Part shown: piece by piece, positions 15,670-24,231 of the stretch
Position numbering within the stretch: position 1 is the stretch's first letter
How the letters are laid out: each line of letters starts with the position of its first letter
NCBI RefSeq assembly: GCF_900115675.1
Contig: NZ_FOXI01000004.1
Coordinates: forward strand, 238,033-302,032
Origin: Halolamina pelagica
GTDB taxonomy: Archaea; Halobacteriota; Halobacteria; Halobacteriales; Haloferacaceae
Reading direction: 5' to 3'
DNA length: 64,000 nt
Made by a program: the position numbers and the translations under genes
The notes under the pieces: generated by a model
The model's input: the letters and a program-made list of their open reading frames with translations, nothing else
Databases searched by the model: none
Told to the model about the DNA's origin: nothing

Positions 15670-16470
15670 ATGAGCCTCAAAGAGAAAGACGAACACGACC
15701 ATCTCGGCTGGATGGAGGAGAAGCAGCTCTCCCCCATCGAGAAGGGGTACCTGTTCACCCTCATCTGGCTCGACAAGCGATTCCGGGTCGTCGACTACCT
15801 GGAGCTCCTGGAGACGATGTACTACCGCGTCAACCTCCAGATGCCCAAGAGCCACACCGAGCAGTACAACCTCGACAACAAGTTCTGGTACTGGTACCCG
15901 CTGTACGCGCTGGGGTCGTTCTCCACGCTCGCGTACGTCGTCGCCGCGCTTTCCGGCGCGTTACTGGGGTTCTACTACACCCCGTCGGCGGCCGCGGCGG
16001 AGACCGGAACCGTCGCCTACTCACAGCTCGCGATGATCATGCAGGACCTCCAGTTCGGCTTCATGCTGCGCTCGATCCACCGCTGGTCGGCGCAGGTGAT
16101 GACCGCGGCGGTGTTCCTGCACATGCTCCGGGTCTACTTCACCGGCGCGTACAAGGAGCCCCGCGAGCTCAACTGGCTGCTCGGGATCGTCCTGATCAGC
16201 CTCACGATGGGCTTCGGGTACACGGGCTACCTGCTCCCGTGGGACCAGCTCGCCTACTGGGCGGGACAGATCGGCGTCGAGATGGCGCTGTCGATCCCGA
16301 TCGTCGGCGAGTGGGTCGCCCAGCTGGTGTTCGGCGGCTTCTCGCTCGGCGCACCGACGCTCCAGCGAATGTACATCCTCCACGTGTTCCTGCTGCCGTT
16401 CGTGGTGACCTCGCTGATCGCGATCCACATCGCGATCGTCTGGATGCAGGGCATCGCGGAACCCCACTAA
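15670..16470 (+). CDS. petB: Cytochrome b, N-terminal (b6-like) subunit
   Basis: A 266-residue di-heme membrane subunit. Two histidine pairs lie in helices B and D: SIHRWSA with FLHMLRV (13 residues between them) and YILHVFLLP with IAIHIAIV (14 between). The 14-residue spacing of the second pair is the b6-type pattern rather than the mitochondrial one. LLPWDQLAYWA is the quinol-site motif. An N-terminal soluble extension of about 75 residues is longer than in cyanobacterial b6. It works in quinol oxidation with the split C-terminal subunit that follows after four bases. Confidence 0.92.
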   Translation: MSLKEKDEHDHLGWMEEKQLSPIEKGYLFTLIWLDKRFRVVDYLELLETMYYRVNLQMPKSHTEQYNLDNKFWYWYPLYALGSFSTLAYVVAALSGALLGFYYTPSAAAAETGTVAYSQLAMIMQDLQFGFMLRSIHRWSAQVMTAAVFLHMLRVYFTGAYKEPRELNWLLGIVLISLTMGFGYTGYLLPWDQLAYWAGQIGVEMALSIPIVGEWVAQLVFGGFSLGAPTLQRMYILHVFLLPFVVTSLIAIHIAIVWMQGIAEPH

Positions 16471-16474
16471 CACA

Positions 16475-17236
16475 ATGAGCGACGACAACCAACCCGACGC
16501 ACGAACCGACGGCGGAACCGGCATCGTTCCCCCGGACGACGAGACGCCGACCTGGAGCGAGCGCAAGAGTCGGCGGGCGGGGCTCCCCCGTCTCACCTAC
16601 GAGTACTTCGAGCGGGCCCGCCGCGAGGACCAGGACCTGCGCGAGCAGTCCACCTACGTCGAGCGCGACGTGCTGGGCTTCCCGACGTGGCCCCACGAGC
16701 TGATCCGCAACCTCGCGCTGACCAGCTTCTTCGTCGGCATGCTGCTGCTGCTGTCGGCGACGCTCCCGCCCCACATCGGCAACCCGGCGAACCCGAGTTC
16801 CACGCCCGCGATCATCCTGCCGGACTGGTACCTCTACTGGTCGTTCGGCCTGCTGAAGCTGGGTGACCTCAACCCCGCGATCTCGCTGCTCGGCGAGCAG
16901 AAGCTGATGGCCGACCGGACGTACGGCGTGCTCGCGAACGTCGTGATCGTCGGCGCCATCGCGATCGTCCCCTTCCTCAACAAGGGGAGCGCCCGACGCC
17001 CGGTCGAGCAGCCGTTCTGGGCCGCGGTCGGGATGGGGGGCGTGACCTTCGCGTTCACCATCTCGATGCTGTCGATCCAGAACATCATGCCGATGAACGT
17101 CAGCCTGCTGTTCGACCTGACGTTCCTCGCCCCGCTCGTCGTGGGCGCGATCACCTACGCGGTGCTGAAGACGATGCGGGAGGGGTACATGTACGACCTC
17201 AACCGCCGCTACTACCGGCTGCGGCCGCCGAAGTAG
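16475..17236 (+). CDS. petD: Cytochrome b, C-terminal (subunit IV-like) subunit
   Basis: A 253-residue protein. A charged N-terminal region of about 75 residues is followed by helices. The motif ILPDWYLYWSFGLLK corresponds to the PEWY quinol-site loop of cytochrome b/subunit IV, with Pro-Asp replacing Pro-Glu. Three or four membrane helices follow. Together with petB this is a split cytochrome b as in b6f complexes. It ends with an aromatic/basic tail (DLNRRYYRL). It is four bases from petB and three bases from the next small gene. Confidence 0.9.
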   Translation: MSDDNQPDARTDGGTGIVPPDDETPTWSERKSRRAGLPRLTYEYFERARREDQDLREQSTYVERDVLGFPTWPHELIRNLALTSFFVGMLLLLSATLPPHIGNPANPSSTPAIILPDWYLYWSFGLLKLGDLNPAISLLGEQKLMADRTYGVLANVVIVGAIAIVPFLNKGSARRPVEQPFWAAVGMGGVTFAFTISMLSIQNIMPMNVSLLFDLTFLAPLVVGAITYAVLKTMREGYMYDLNRRYYRLRPPK

Positions 17237-17239
17237 GCC

Positions 17240-17572
17240 GTGGCCGACGACGATCGCCGCACGGACGGCCGCGAGGGGCGCGACGTGGAGGTTCCCCTGC
17301 GGCTCTACAAGACCGTCACCGTGTTCTCGACGCTGATCGCGGTGTTCGCCGTCGTGTTCGGCTTCCTGTTGCTCGACGCCGCCGCGCTCGGGACGGGGCT
17401 GCTCCGCCAACTCGCCCGTTCGATACTCGGTGCGCTGTCGCTTTCACCCTCGGACTCGCTTCTCTCGGCGGTGTTCGCCGTCGCCGGACTGCTGTCGATC
17501 GCTCTCGGCGCCGCCGTCTACGTGCTCGGAACTCGGTTCAAGGCGGCGGAGATGAGCGCCGGTACGGACTAA
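17240..17572 (+). CDS. Small two-helix membrane protein of the bc operon
   Basis: A 110-residue protein with two membrane helices (about 28-50 and 75-98) and polar ends. The GTG start is three bases after petD, so it is cotranscribed. No cofactor ligands are seen. The last eleven codons, including the stop, lie in the first unit of a 36-bp tandem repeat, so the gene's 3-prime end has been copied downstream. Its role in the complex is inferred from position only. Confidence 0.75.
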   Translation: MADDDRRTDGREGRDVEVPLRLYKTVTVFSTLIAVFAVVFGFLLLDAAALGTGLLRQLARSILGALSLSPSDSLLSAVFAVAGLLSIALGAAVYVLGTRFKAAEMSAGTD

Positions 17573-17645
17573 CCGGCCTCGGCGGAGATGAGCGCCGGTA
17601 CGGACTAACCGGCCTCGGCGGAGATGAGTGCCGGTACGGACTAAC
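17545..17645 (+). repeat. 36-bp direct tandem repeat (2.8 copies) over a gene 3-prime end
   Basis: Units start at 17545, 17581 and 17617. Copies 1 and 2 are identical over 36 bases; copy 3 is 29 bases with one C-to-T change. Each unit contains the last codons and TAA stop of the preceding gene. Repeats this regular suggest a recent slippage or duplication event. Confidence 0.9.
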
Positions 17646-17753
17646 GACGCGCGCCGAGGGGGTTCTTCCCGGAGACCGACGCCGATCGAGCAGCCGTCGT
17701 CGGTCGGCCGGGATGGGAAACGCTGAAGAGGGCTCGCGGCCCAGTTTCCGATA

Positions 17754-18023
17754 ATGGCTGACGAGTTCATGAAGGGGTTCGGGCTGTTCAGCGTGGCCGC
17801 CCTCGTCTGGATGATCTCCGCGAGCTGGTACCGCACGCCCAGTTTCGAGAGCACCCGACAGCTGGTTGCGGCGCCGCCGGAGGAGCCCGGCACGGTGTTC
17901 GACACGCTGGGGATCTTCCTCGGCGACCTGATGTTCTGGACCGCGCTGCTGGGCGCGTTCACGTTCTGGGTGATCATCCCCGCCGGGCGACAGGCCCGCG
18001 AGGCGCTGGTTGTCGACGAGTAG
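17754..18023 (+). CDS. Small two-helix membrane protein after the bc operon
   Basis: An 89-residue protein. Helix 1 (about 8-25) includes FSVAALVWMISASWY; a polar loop and helix 2 (about 60-80) end in a short acidic tail. Homologous small proteins accompany haloarchaeal cytochrome bc genes. It lies 180 bases after the previous gene, mostly tandem repeat, so it may still be read through. The function is unknown. Confidence 0.72.
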   Translation: MADEFMKGFGLFSVAALVWMISASWYRTPSFESTRQLVAAPPEEPGTVFDTLGIFLGDLMFWTALLGAFTFWVIIPAGRQAREALVVDE

Positions 18024-18333
18024 TTCCCGAGACACTCTTCTCCGGTTCTCCCCCACCATCCCCGGCAGATTGGCGTCGGCGACGAGCCCCACCTGTCCGG
18101 CCCTGATCCTGCTGCCGGCGTCGACAGCGTGGTACGCAGCGTGACCGCTCCGTCCGTCGGCGGCCCCGAGACCGGTTCCGAACGATCGTGCGCGCTTCGG
18201 CGTTGACGGGCTCCTCACGAGTGAAACGTGCCGTGGATACGGACCCGTCTCGGGAGTGTGGACCGGATCGACGAGAACAGCGATCGCTGCGTGGGGTACT
18301 GTCGGAGATCGTCGAAGGAACCGCCGGCGCCGG
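18024..18333. other. 310-base convergent intergenic region, nothing recognised
   Basis: Lies between the convergent ends of the bc-cluster genes and the minus-strand membrane protein. No halophile-like frame, tRNA or strong hairpin was found. Composition stays GC-rich with no T-tracts. Confidence 0.5.
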
Positions 18334-18774
18334 TTAGACGATCGCTTCCCAGGGCCCCTCGATGACCCAGAACAGCGCGATGTAGAGCGCGTACAGCAGC
18401 GCGACGACCGAGGCGGTGATGGCGCCCTTGGGCTTCTCGATCTCGAGGTTGTTCCGGGCCTCGACCTGGCGGGCCTCGAACTCGAAAACGTCGGCGACGA
18501 ACGTCCCGACGACGAGCACCGAGATCACCATCCCGGAGTGGGGTTCGATCACGAGATACAGCAGCGAGACGAGGATCGCCAGCGCGGAGACGGCGACGTG
18601 GGGCGTGTAGCGACTCAGCGTGTCGGCGCCCCCCTCGGCGGCTCGCTTGTAGCGCCGGTACGCGAGATGCCGAGTGAGGAGGTTGGCAACGACGAGTCCT
18701 AGAATCACGTAGGGGAACGCCCCAGAGATCGACTCGAGCGCCCCGATCGGGACGGCGAACTGCAGTGGGGTCAT
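18334..18774 (-). CDS. Four-helix membrane protein
   Basis: A 146-residue membrane protein with four predicted helices. A charged loop (HLAYRRYKRAAEGG) follows helix 1 and a second charged segment (FEFEARQVEARNNLEIEKPKG) precedes the last helix. It lies 24 bases after the NAD kinase-like gene in the same direction, and members of this haloarchaeal family occur beside bc-type cytochrome clusters. There are no catalytic motifs. Confidence 0.72.
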   Translation of the reverse strand: MTPLQFAVPIGALESISGAFPYVILGLVVANLLTRHLAYRRYKRAAEGGADTLSRYTPHVAVSALAILVSLLYLVIEPHSGMVISVLVVGTFVADVFEFEARQVEARNNLEIEKPKGAITASVVALLYALYIALFWVIEGPWEAIV

Positions 18775-18798
18775 ACCCGCATATCGGCACAGGACGGT

Positions 18799-19509
18799 TT
18801 AGTGCTTTTCCAATTCCGGCGACCCCGAGACCAGCGGCCGGAGGCAAGTGAACTCGTCGACGACGCTGATCTCGACGGGCTCGGCCGGGTGCACCTGGCG
18901 GCGCTCCTCGCCGTCGAGGAACAGCGAGACGGCGCCCTCGTCCCGTTCGACCTGGAGCGAGAGCGGGCCGGGGACGACCCACTGGTTCGCCCGCGTCGAG
19001 AACGGTGACACGGGGACCACCGAGAGCCCGCCGCCGGGGGCGACGATCGGCCCGCCGGCCGCGCGGCCATACCCCGCCGACCCCAGCGGCGCCGAGACGA
19101 CGACGCCGTCGGCGCGCGCGTCGAACAGTCGCTCGCCCTCGGCCGCGAGCGCGTACTCGGAGATCCGGGCCGGCTCGCTGGTCATCAGTGTCACGTCGAG
19201 GACAGCACGACCGACGCGTTCGCCGTCGACGTCGACGCCGAGGACGGGGTGGGTGACACCGCGGTAGGCTCCCTCGGCGAGCGCACCCGCGGCGGCCTCG
19301 AGGCCCTCCCGCGTCGTGCCCTGTCGGTCGTCGCCCACGTCCACGGCGAGAATCGGCGTCTCGTTCGGTGTGTGCGCGGCATCGACGACCGCGTCGGGAC
19401 CGACCGCGACGACGACCTCGGCGTCGTCGGCGGTCTCGAGCGGGGAGAGATCCGCGCCGACGGGCCCGCCCTGGAGGCGGATCCGACTGATCGGCGTCGA
19501 CTGCGTCAT
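18799..19509 (-). CDS. NAD kinase-like protein with altered active-site motifs
   Basis: A 236-residue protein. The second half matches ATP-NAD kinases: DGVVVSAPLGSAGYGRAAGGPIV aligns with the DG-TPTGSTAY-AGGPI block, then VSPFSTRANQWVVP. In the first half the GGDGT motif is changed to VGPDAV and the downstream NE/D motif reads VLDVTL. The catalytic Asp may survive in GPD, but glycines and the Asn are lost. It may be a divergent enzyme or an inactive regulator. It sits between an M28 peptidase and a membrane protein, all minus strand with short gaps. Confidence 0.75.
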   Translation of the reverse strand: MTQSTPISRIRLQGGPVGADLSPLETADDAEVVVAVGPDAVVDAAHTPNETPILAVDVGDDRQGTTREGLEAAAGALAEGAYRGVTHPVLGVDVDGERVGRAVLDVTLMTSEPARISEYALAAEGERLFDARADGVVVSAPLGSAGYGRAAGGPIVAPGGGLSVVPVSPFSTRANQWVVPGPLSLQVERDEGAVSLFLDGEERRQVHPAEPVEISVVDEFTCLRPLVSGSPELEKH

Positions 19510-19568
19510 GGTCTGGTACTTGCCGGGTGTGGGTAAAACGGCGGTGGTCTCAGCGCGGAACGGCTCGC

Positions 19569-20885
19569 CTACTCGAAGTCGTAGGGCCAGCCGTTGGTCT
19601 TCTTCATGCCGATCGCCTGGTCCTCCTCCTTCAGGTAGCCGGCCATCGTCTCGGGCTCTTCGTGGGGGATCTCGACCGACTCATCGGCGACCTCGACGAC
19701 CAGTTCGGTCAGCAGGATCGCCTGCTCGCGCAGGGTCCGACCCTCCAGTTTCTCGAGCGTGTCGGCCTCGGTGTGCCCCCAGCCCCGCCCCGCGGACTCG
19801 GACTTGCTGGAGACCATGTACCCCGGGACGCCCCAGCGGACGAACGGCCAGTGGTCGGAGTGGGGAACCATCCGCGGCACCGTCGCGATCGGGTGGTCGA
19901 AGCGCTCGCTCACCCGGCTCGCGGCGGCGTCGAGTTCGTCGAACCGGTGGGTGGTGAGTTCGAGCGTCCGCTCGCCCATGTTCGAGTCGACGTTGACGAT
20001 CCCCTTGATCGCGTCGAGGTCGGCGTTCTCCGCCTCCTGTTCCGAGCCGACGAGTCCGACTTCTTCGGCGCCGTAGGCGATGCACTTGACCCGCGTGTCG
20101 AGGTCGTCCTCGCGGGCCGCCAGCGCCTTCGCGACCTCGACGATCGTCGCCGTCCCGGCGCCGTTATCCCGCGCCCCCTCCGCGATGTCGTGGGCGTCGA
20201 CGTGACTCGAGAGGATCACCACCTCCTCGGTGTCGGGGCCCAGTTCTGCGACCGCGTTGCCCGACTCGGTCTCGGGCGTCTCACAGTCGACGGAGACGGT
20301 GACCTCCTCGCCGTCGAACCGCCGGGCGAGCCGCGCGCCGGTCTCCGCGGAGACGCCGACGGCGGGGATGTCGCCGTAGGGGCCCCCGTCGCTGCCGTTG
20401 ACGCTGCCCGTCGGCGGGAGCTGGCCGGGCACGTGGTTGGCGTAAACGAACGCCGCGGCGCCACCCTCGACGGCGTACTGATACTTCTCGGTCCGGTGGA
20501 TGTACCGGTCGAAGTAGTCCGGCACGTCCGAGGTGGCGAGCACGATCTTCCCTTCCACGTCCGCCGACTCGAAGTCCGCCGGGAGGCCGGCGCCGAGGTC
20601 GACCAGTTCGGCGGTCACCTCGCCCGCGGGGCCGCGCGGGAGCGCGATGGACTCCTCGACGGTCTCGGGGGTGGCGATCTCGCTGTCGCCCCGCTCCCAC
20701 CCCGCGAGGTCGAACGTCTCCACGCGGGCGTCCCGGGCGCCCACGTCGGCGAACGCGTCGCGCGTGGCTTCGAGGCCGGCCATCTCGCCCGGCTGGCCCG
20801 CCATGCGGTTGCCGATGTCGACGAGCGTCTCGAGGTGGTCCCAGCCGGCGTCGCTGCCGAACGTCTCCGCGATCCAGTCTGCCAT
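19569..20885 (-). CDS. M28-family zinc aminopeptidase with PA insert
   Basis: A 438-residue metallopeptidase. An N-terminal cap and protease-associated domain (about 95-215) precede the catalytic domain. Two-zinc ligands are visible in SSHVDAHD, ARDNGAGT, AYGAEEVGL, NVDSNMG and GWGHTEADT. It is predicted to remove N-terminal amino acids from peptides. There is no signal peptide, so it is probably cytosolic. The stop of this gene and the NAD kinase-like start are 59 bases apart. Confidence 0.9.
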   Translation of the reverse strand: MADWIAETFGSDAGWDHLETLVDIGNRMAGQPGEMAGLEATRDAFADVGARDARVETFDLAGWERGDSEIATPETVEESIALPRGPAGEVTAELVDLGAGLPADFESADVEGKIVLATSDVPDYFDRYIHRTEKYQYAVEGGAAAFVYANHVPGQLPPTGSVNGSDGGPYGDIPAVGVSAETGARLARRFDGEEVTVSVDCETPETESGNAVAELGPDTEEVVILSSHVDAHDIAEGARDNGAGTATIVEVAKALAAREDDLDTRVKCIAYGAEEVGLVGSEQEAENADLDAIKGIVNVDSNMGERTLELTTHRFDELDAAASRVSERFDHPIATVPRMVPHSDHWPFVRWGVPGYMVSSKSESAGRGWGHTEADTLEKLEGRTLREQAILLTELVVEVADESVEIPHEEPETMAGYLKEEDQAIGMKKTNGWPYDFE

Positions 20886-20989
20886 ACCGCCCCGCTCGCG
20901 TGCGAGCGGTTATCACCTGTCGACTCCGGCCGGCTTCGCCGCTTCTCCGGCGGCACCGGAGCTTTGGGGCCGCCGTTCGAACGGGCGGT

Positions 20990-22261
20990 ATGCACACCAT
21001 CGCCGTCGTCGGCGGCGGACTCGCGGGACTCGTTGCGGCCCGCCGGCTCGCCGATTCCGGCCACGACGTGACGCTGTTCGAGGAGCGCGGGGCGCTCGGC
21101 GGCCGGGTCCGGAGCCGGAACGTCGACGGGTTCACCTGCGACCGGGGGTTCCAGGTGCTGTTCGACGCCTACCCGGCGGTCCGGCGGGAACTCGACCTCG
21201 ACGCGCTCTCGCTGCGCCGGTTCGCCCCCGGGGGCGTGATCTGTCGCCCCGGCAGCCGGTCGACGCTGTCGGACCCGCTTCGCGACCTGGGAGCGCTCCT
21301 CCCCTCGGCGCTGTCCCGCGAGATCTCGACCGCGGACAAACTCCGCACGCTCCGCCTCCGGCGCCGACTGACGAGCGGCGACTGGCCCGGCTTCGAGAGG
21401 CCGGACCGGTCGATCCGCGAGTACCTCCGCGAGGTCGGCTTCTCGGAGCGGTTCGTCGAGAACTTCGCCGCCCCGCTGTACGGTGGGATCACGCTCGATC
21501 GGTCCCTCTCCACGTCCGCGAACGTGTTCGAGTACACGTTCCGGGCGATGTCGCTCGGGAACATCGTCGTCCCGGCGGACGGGATGGCCGCGGTTCCGGC
21601 GCAGTTGGCCGAGCGCGCTCGGTCGGCGGGCGTCGACGTGCGAACCGGCCTCGCCGTGCACGGGCTCGACGGTGCGGGCGACCGCGTGCGCCTCGCGACG
21701 GAACCCGGTGCCCGGGAGTTCGACGCCGCAGTCGTCGCCACGGACCCGCCGACCGCCCGCGACCTCACCGGGGTCGAGTCGATCCCGACCGAGGGCGCGG
21801 GCGTCGTGACCCAGCACTACCGCCTGCCGGGCCCGGACCTCGACGCCGGCACGCGGATCATGCTCAACGCCGGGGGCGAGGCGCCGAACACCGTGGCCCA
21901 GCTCTCCGCGGTCGCGCCGGAGTACGGCGACGACAGCACCGACGCGCTGCTCGCGGCGTCGTTCGTCGACGACGGCGCCCAGGACCGGTCTGCGGACGAA
22001 CTCGCGGCTCAGACCCGCGAGGCGCTGGGGTCGTGGTACCCCGAGCGGGACGTGGCCGGGCTCGAACGTCTCGCGACCGACCGGATCCCGTTCGCACAGT
22101 TCGCCCAGCCGCCCGGCATCCACACGGAGCTGCCGGACGCCGACGACCCCTCGGGACCGGTCTACCTCGCGGGCGACTACACGCGCTGGTCGTCGATCCA
22201 GGGCGCGCTGGAGAGCGGGCGGCGCGCGGCGGCCGCCGTCGACGCCGAGTTCGACGCCTGA
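20990..22261 (+). CDS. FAD-dependent oxidoreductase (amine oxidase/phytoene desaturase superfamily)
   Basis: A 423-residue flavoprotein. The N-terminal dinucleotide motif VVGGGLAGL (residues 6-14) is followed by FEERGALGGRVRS, the GG doublet typical of amine oxidase/desaturase flavoproteins. FRAMSLGNIVVPADGMAAVP is the family mid-region and VYLAGDYTRWSSIQGALESG the C-terminal FAD motif. Related proteins oxidise carotenoids, porphyrinogens or amines; the substrate here is unknown. The start at MHTIAVVG is fixed by the Rossmann strand. Confidence 0.85.
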   Translation: MHTIAVVGGGLAGLVAARRLADSGHDVTLFEERGALGGRVRSRNVDGFTCDRGFQVLFDAYPAVRRELDLDALSLRRFAPGGVICRPGSRSTLSDPLRDLGALLPSALSREISTADKLRTLRLRRRLTSGDWPGFERPDRSIREYLREVGFSERFVENFAAPLYGGITLDRSLSTSANVFEYTFRAMSLGNIVVPADGMAAVPAQLAERARSAGVDVRTGLAVHGLDGAGDRVRLATEPGAREFDAAVVATDPPTARDLTGVESIPTEGAGVVTQHYRLPGPDLDAGTRIMLNAGGEAPNTVAQLSAVAPEYGDDSTDALLAASFVDDGAQDRSADELAAQTREALGSWYPERDVAGLERLATDRIPFAQFAQPPGIHTELPDADDPSGPVYLAGDYTRWSSIQGALESGRRAAAAVDAEFDA

Positions 22262-22280
22262 GCCCCGGACGGGTCGGGCG

Positions 22281-22288
22281 GTTTATGT
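22281..22288 (+). promoter_or_regulatory. TATA-like box of the winged-helix regulator at 22312
   Basis: GTTTATGT lies 24-31 bases upstream of the ATG at 22312. The same octamer occurs before the acetyl-CoA synthetase gene (62692-62699). Confidence 0.5.
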
Positions 22289-22311
22289 GCCGGCCAGCCC
22301 ACACCCCGGCC

Positions 22312-23091
22312 ATGAGCGACGCGCTGGCGGACAAACGCACCGCGAGCCGGTTCCGGATCCTCGCGGAGATCGCCGACCGCCAGCCGGCGGTGAGTCAGGG
22401 CGAGATCGCCGACGCCGTCGGCGTCACGAGCCAGGCGGTCAGCGAGTACATCCGGGAACTGGTCGACGACGGCCTCGTCGAGAAGGAGGGCCGCTCGCGC
22501 TACCGCGTCACCAAGGAGGGCGTCGACTGGCTGTTCCGCGAGGCCAAGTCGCTGCGCCGGTACGTCGACCACGTCACCGACGACGTGCTGGAGAGCCTGC
22601 AGGAGGACGCCGCCATCGCCGTCGGGGACGTCGAGGCCGGCGACACCGTCTCCCTGTCGCTCCGGAACGGCCTGCTCCACGCGACTCCCGGCGAGCAGGG
22701 GGCGGCGACCGGCGTCGCGACCACCGACGCCGAGGCGGGCACCGACGTGGGCGTCACGGGGTTCGAGGGCGTCATCGACATGGCGCCCGGCACGGTCACG
22801 GTGTACCAGATCCCGCCGGTCCGAGCCGGGGGGAGTCGCGACATCGACGACGCGGCGCTCGCCGCCGCCTGCGAGTCGGCGGACCTGGTGCTCGCGAGCG
22901 GCGTCGAGGCCGTCGTCGCGCTCAGGGGGATCGACTACCCGCCCGCGGTCAGCGCGGCGGCGGGCGAGGTGGCGGCGGCGGCGGCGGGCCGCGGCCAGGA
23001 GGTCGTCGTCGCGGTCACGCGCGACGAGGTCGGCCGCGTCACCGACGCGCTCCGTGACGGCGACACCGAGTACGTCGTCGAGGGGAGCTAG
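22312..23091 (+). CDS. Winged-helix transcription regulator with C-terminal sensor domain
   Basis: A 259-residue protein. A MarR/Lrp-like winged helix (about 10-75) contains SQGEIADAVGVTSQAVSEYIRELVDDG. A linker (FREAKSLRRYVDHVTDDV) leads to a C-terminal region (about 95-255) of alpha/beta type ending VVAVTRDEVGRVTDALRDGD, likely a ligand-binding or dimer domain. Haloarchaea carry this arrangement as a conserved regulator of unknown ligand. It overlaps the convergent amphi-Trp gene by four bases. Confidence 0.82.
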   Translation: MSDALADKRTASRFRILAEIADRQPAVSQGEIADAVGVTSQAVSEYIRELVDDGLVEKEGRSRYRVTKEGVDWLFREAKSLRRYVDHVTDDVLESLQEDAAIAVGDVEAGDTVSLSLRNGLLHATPGEQGAATGVATTDAEAGTDVGVTGFEGVIDMAPGTVTVYQIPPVRAGGSRDIDDAALAAACESADLVLASGVEAVVALRGIDYPPAVSAAAGEVAAAAAGRGQEVVVAVTRDEVGRVTDALRDGDTEYVVEGS

Positions 23092-23369
23092 TCGATCCGG
23101 AGGTCGCCGTCCCCTTCGCCTCCGCCCTCGCCTTCCGTCCACTCGATCTCGAACTCGACGCTTTTCTCCGGTTGATCGGCCGGCCCCTCGCGTTCGACTT
23201 TCACCTCGAGCGTCGGTCGCTCCGGGGGATCGACCGTCACCGACTCCGTACCGGCCCGGAGGCTGAGTTCCCCGCCGCCCTCGAGGGAGTCGGCCACCCG
23301 CCGGAGGTAGTCGGCGATCTCGCTGCGGTCCTGGCTGCTCTCGGTCTTGAAGAGGACGTCTTCGGGCAT
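23088..23369 (-). CDS. Amphi-Trp domain protein
   Basis: A 93-residue protein matching the small amphi-Trp family. An N-terminal helix (SSQDRSEIADYLRRVADSLE) is followed by beta strands (LSLRAGTESVTVDPP, LEVKVERE) and the closing strand VEFEIEWTEG with the family tryptophan. The acidic Gly-rich tail is typical for halophiles. The biochemical role is not established. It is 47 bases from the DnaJ-like gene. Confidence 0.85.
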   Translation of the reverse strand: MPEDVLFKTESSQDRSEIADYLRRVADSLEGGGELSLRAGTESVTVDPPERPTLEVKVEREGPADQPEKSVEFEIEWTEGEGGGEGDGDLRID

Positions 23370-23416
23370 ACCTCGAATAGGGAGCCGGCAGGGATAAACG
23401 TACGTGCGTCAGCGGT

Positions 23417-24103
23417 TCAGCTCGCGTACTCCTTCGCGGTCGTGTAGGCCTCCTGCAGGCGTTTGAACTCCTCCTCGCTGCCGCCCTGGTCGGGGTGGAG
23501 CTCCTTCACCCGGTCGCGGTAGGCCGACTGCACCTCGTCGGCGTCGGCGTCGCGGCTCAGCCCGAGGAACTCGAACGCGTCGCCGACGGGGTCACGGCCA
23601 GCGCCGGCCCGCTGACCCCCACCGGTACGGCCGCCACGCGGCCCAGCGCGGCCCGCGCGCGGACCGGTACGGGCGCCGCGTGGACCGGCACCCGTGGTCC
23701 GCCCGCCGGCGTCGAGGCCGAGGTCGAAGGGGAGCCGCCGACCGATCGTGGCGCCGGGCACCCCGTGTTCAGAGAGCACGACGTGGGTGGGGCCGTCGAC
23801 GAGGCGGAGGTAGGCCCGCGGGTCGAACGTGATCGCCACGTCCCGGTCCGGGAGGTAGAACGCGACGGTAGTGGTGCCGAGCTGGTAGTCCTCCAGGTAC
23901 GGCTCGTCGGCCTCGTCGAAGATGGCCCTGAGTTCGGCCCGCTGCTGGCCGGGACCGCCGACCCGGCGTCCGCTCCGGTCCGGGTCGGGGATGTACCGCT
24001 CGCCGAGGACGAACACGAGGGCGACGACGACGGAGGCGGCGACGCCGAGCAGCAGCCCGGAAACCAGCCACGACGGGAGCCCGGTTTGAACGGCGGGGAG
24101 CAC
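23417..24103 (-). CDS. Membrane-anchored DnaJ-domain protein
   Basis: About 228 residues from a GTG at 24103 (another GTG at 24124 is possible; upstream sequence is Arg-rich and unlikely to be coding). It has an N-terminal membrane helix (LVSGLLLGVAASVVVALVFVLG), a soluble middle domain (about 50-130) with TTTVAFYLPDRDVAITF, a Gly/Arg-rich low-complexity linker, and a C-terminal J domain of about 52 residues with YRDRVKELHPDQGG containing the HPD tripeptide needed to stimulate Hsp70. The basic linker is unusual among acidic halophile proteins. It may recruit DnaK to the membrane. Confidence 0.82.
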   Translation of the reverse strand: MLPAVQTGLPSWLVSGLLLGVAASVVVALVFVLGERYIPDPDRSGRRVGGPGQQRAELRAIFDEADEPYLEDYQLGTTTVAFYLPDRDVAITFDPRAYLRLVDGPTHVVLSEHGVPGATIGRRLPFDLGLDAGGRTTGAGPRGARTGPRAGRAGPRGGRTGGGQRAGAGRDPVGDAFEFLGLSRDADADEVQSAYRDRVKELHPDQGGSEEEFKRLQEAYTTAKEYAS

Positions 24104-24231
24104 GCTCCCCCGTAGGGTCGGCACCCTCTTCAACGACTCGCCGCCGGTGCGTCTGCGGCGACCGCCAGCGATCCCCAGCCAACTGACCGGGACCCGAACT
24201 ACCTTTGTGTCCCACCGCGAACAGGTGAGTC

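Noticed and set aside
20533..22311. Long plus-strand extension of the winged-helix regulator frame
   Set aside because: It overlaps the M28 and flavoprotein genes in a different phase; the TATA-like box and family length fix the regulator start at 22312.
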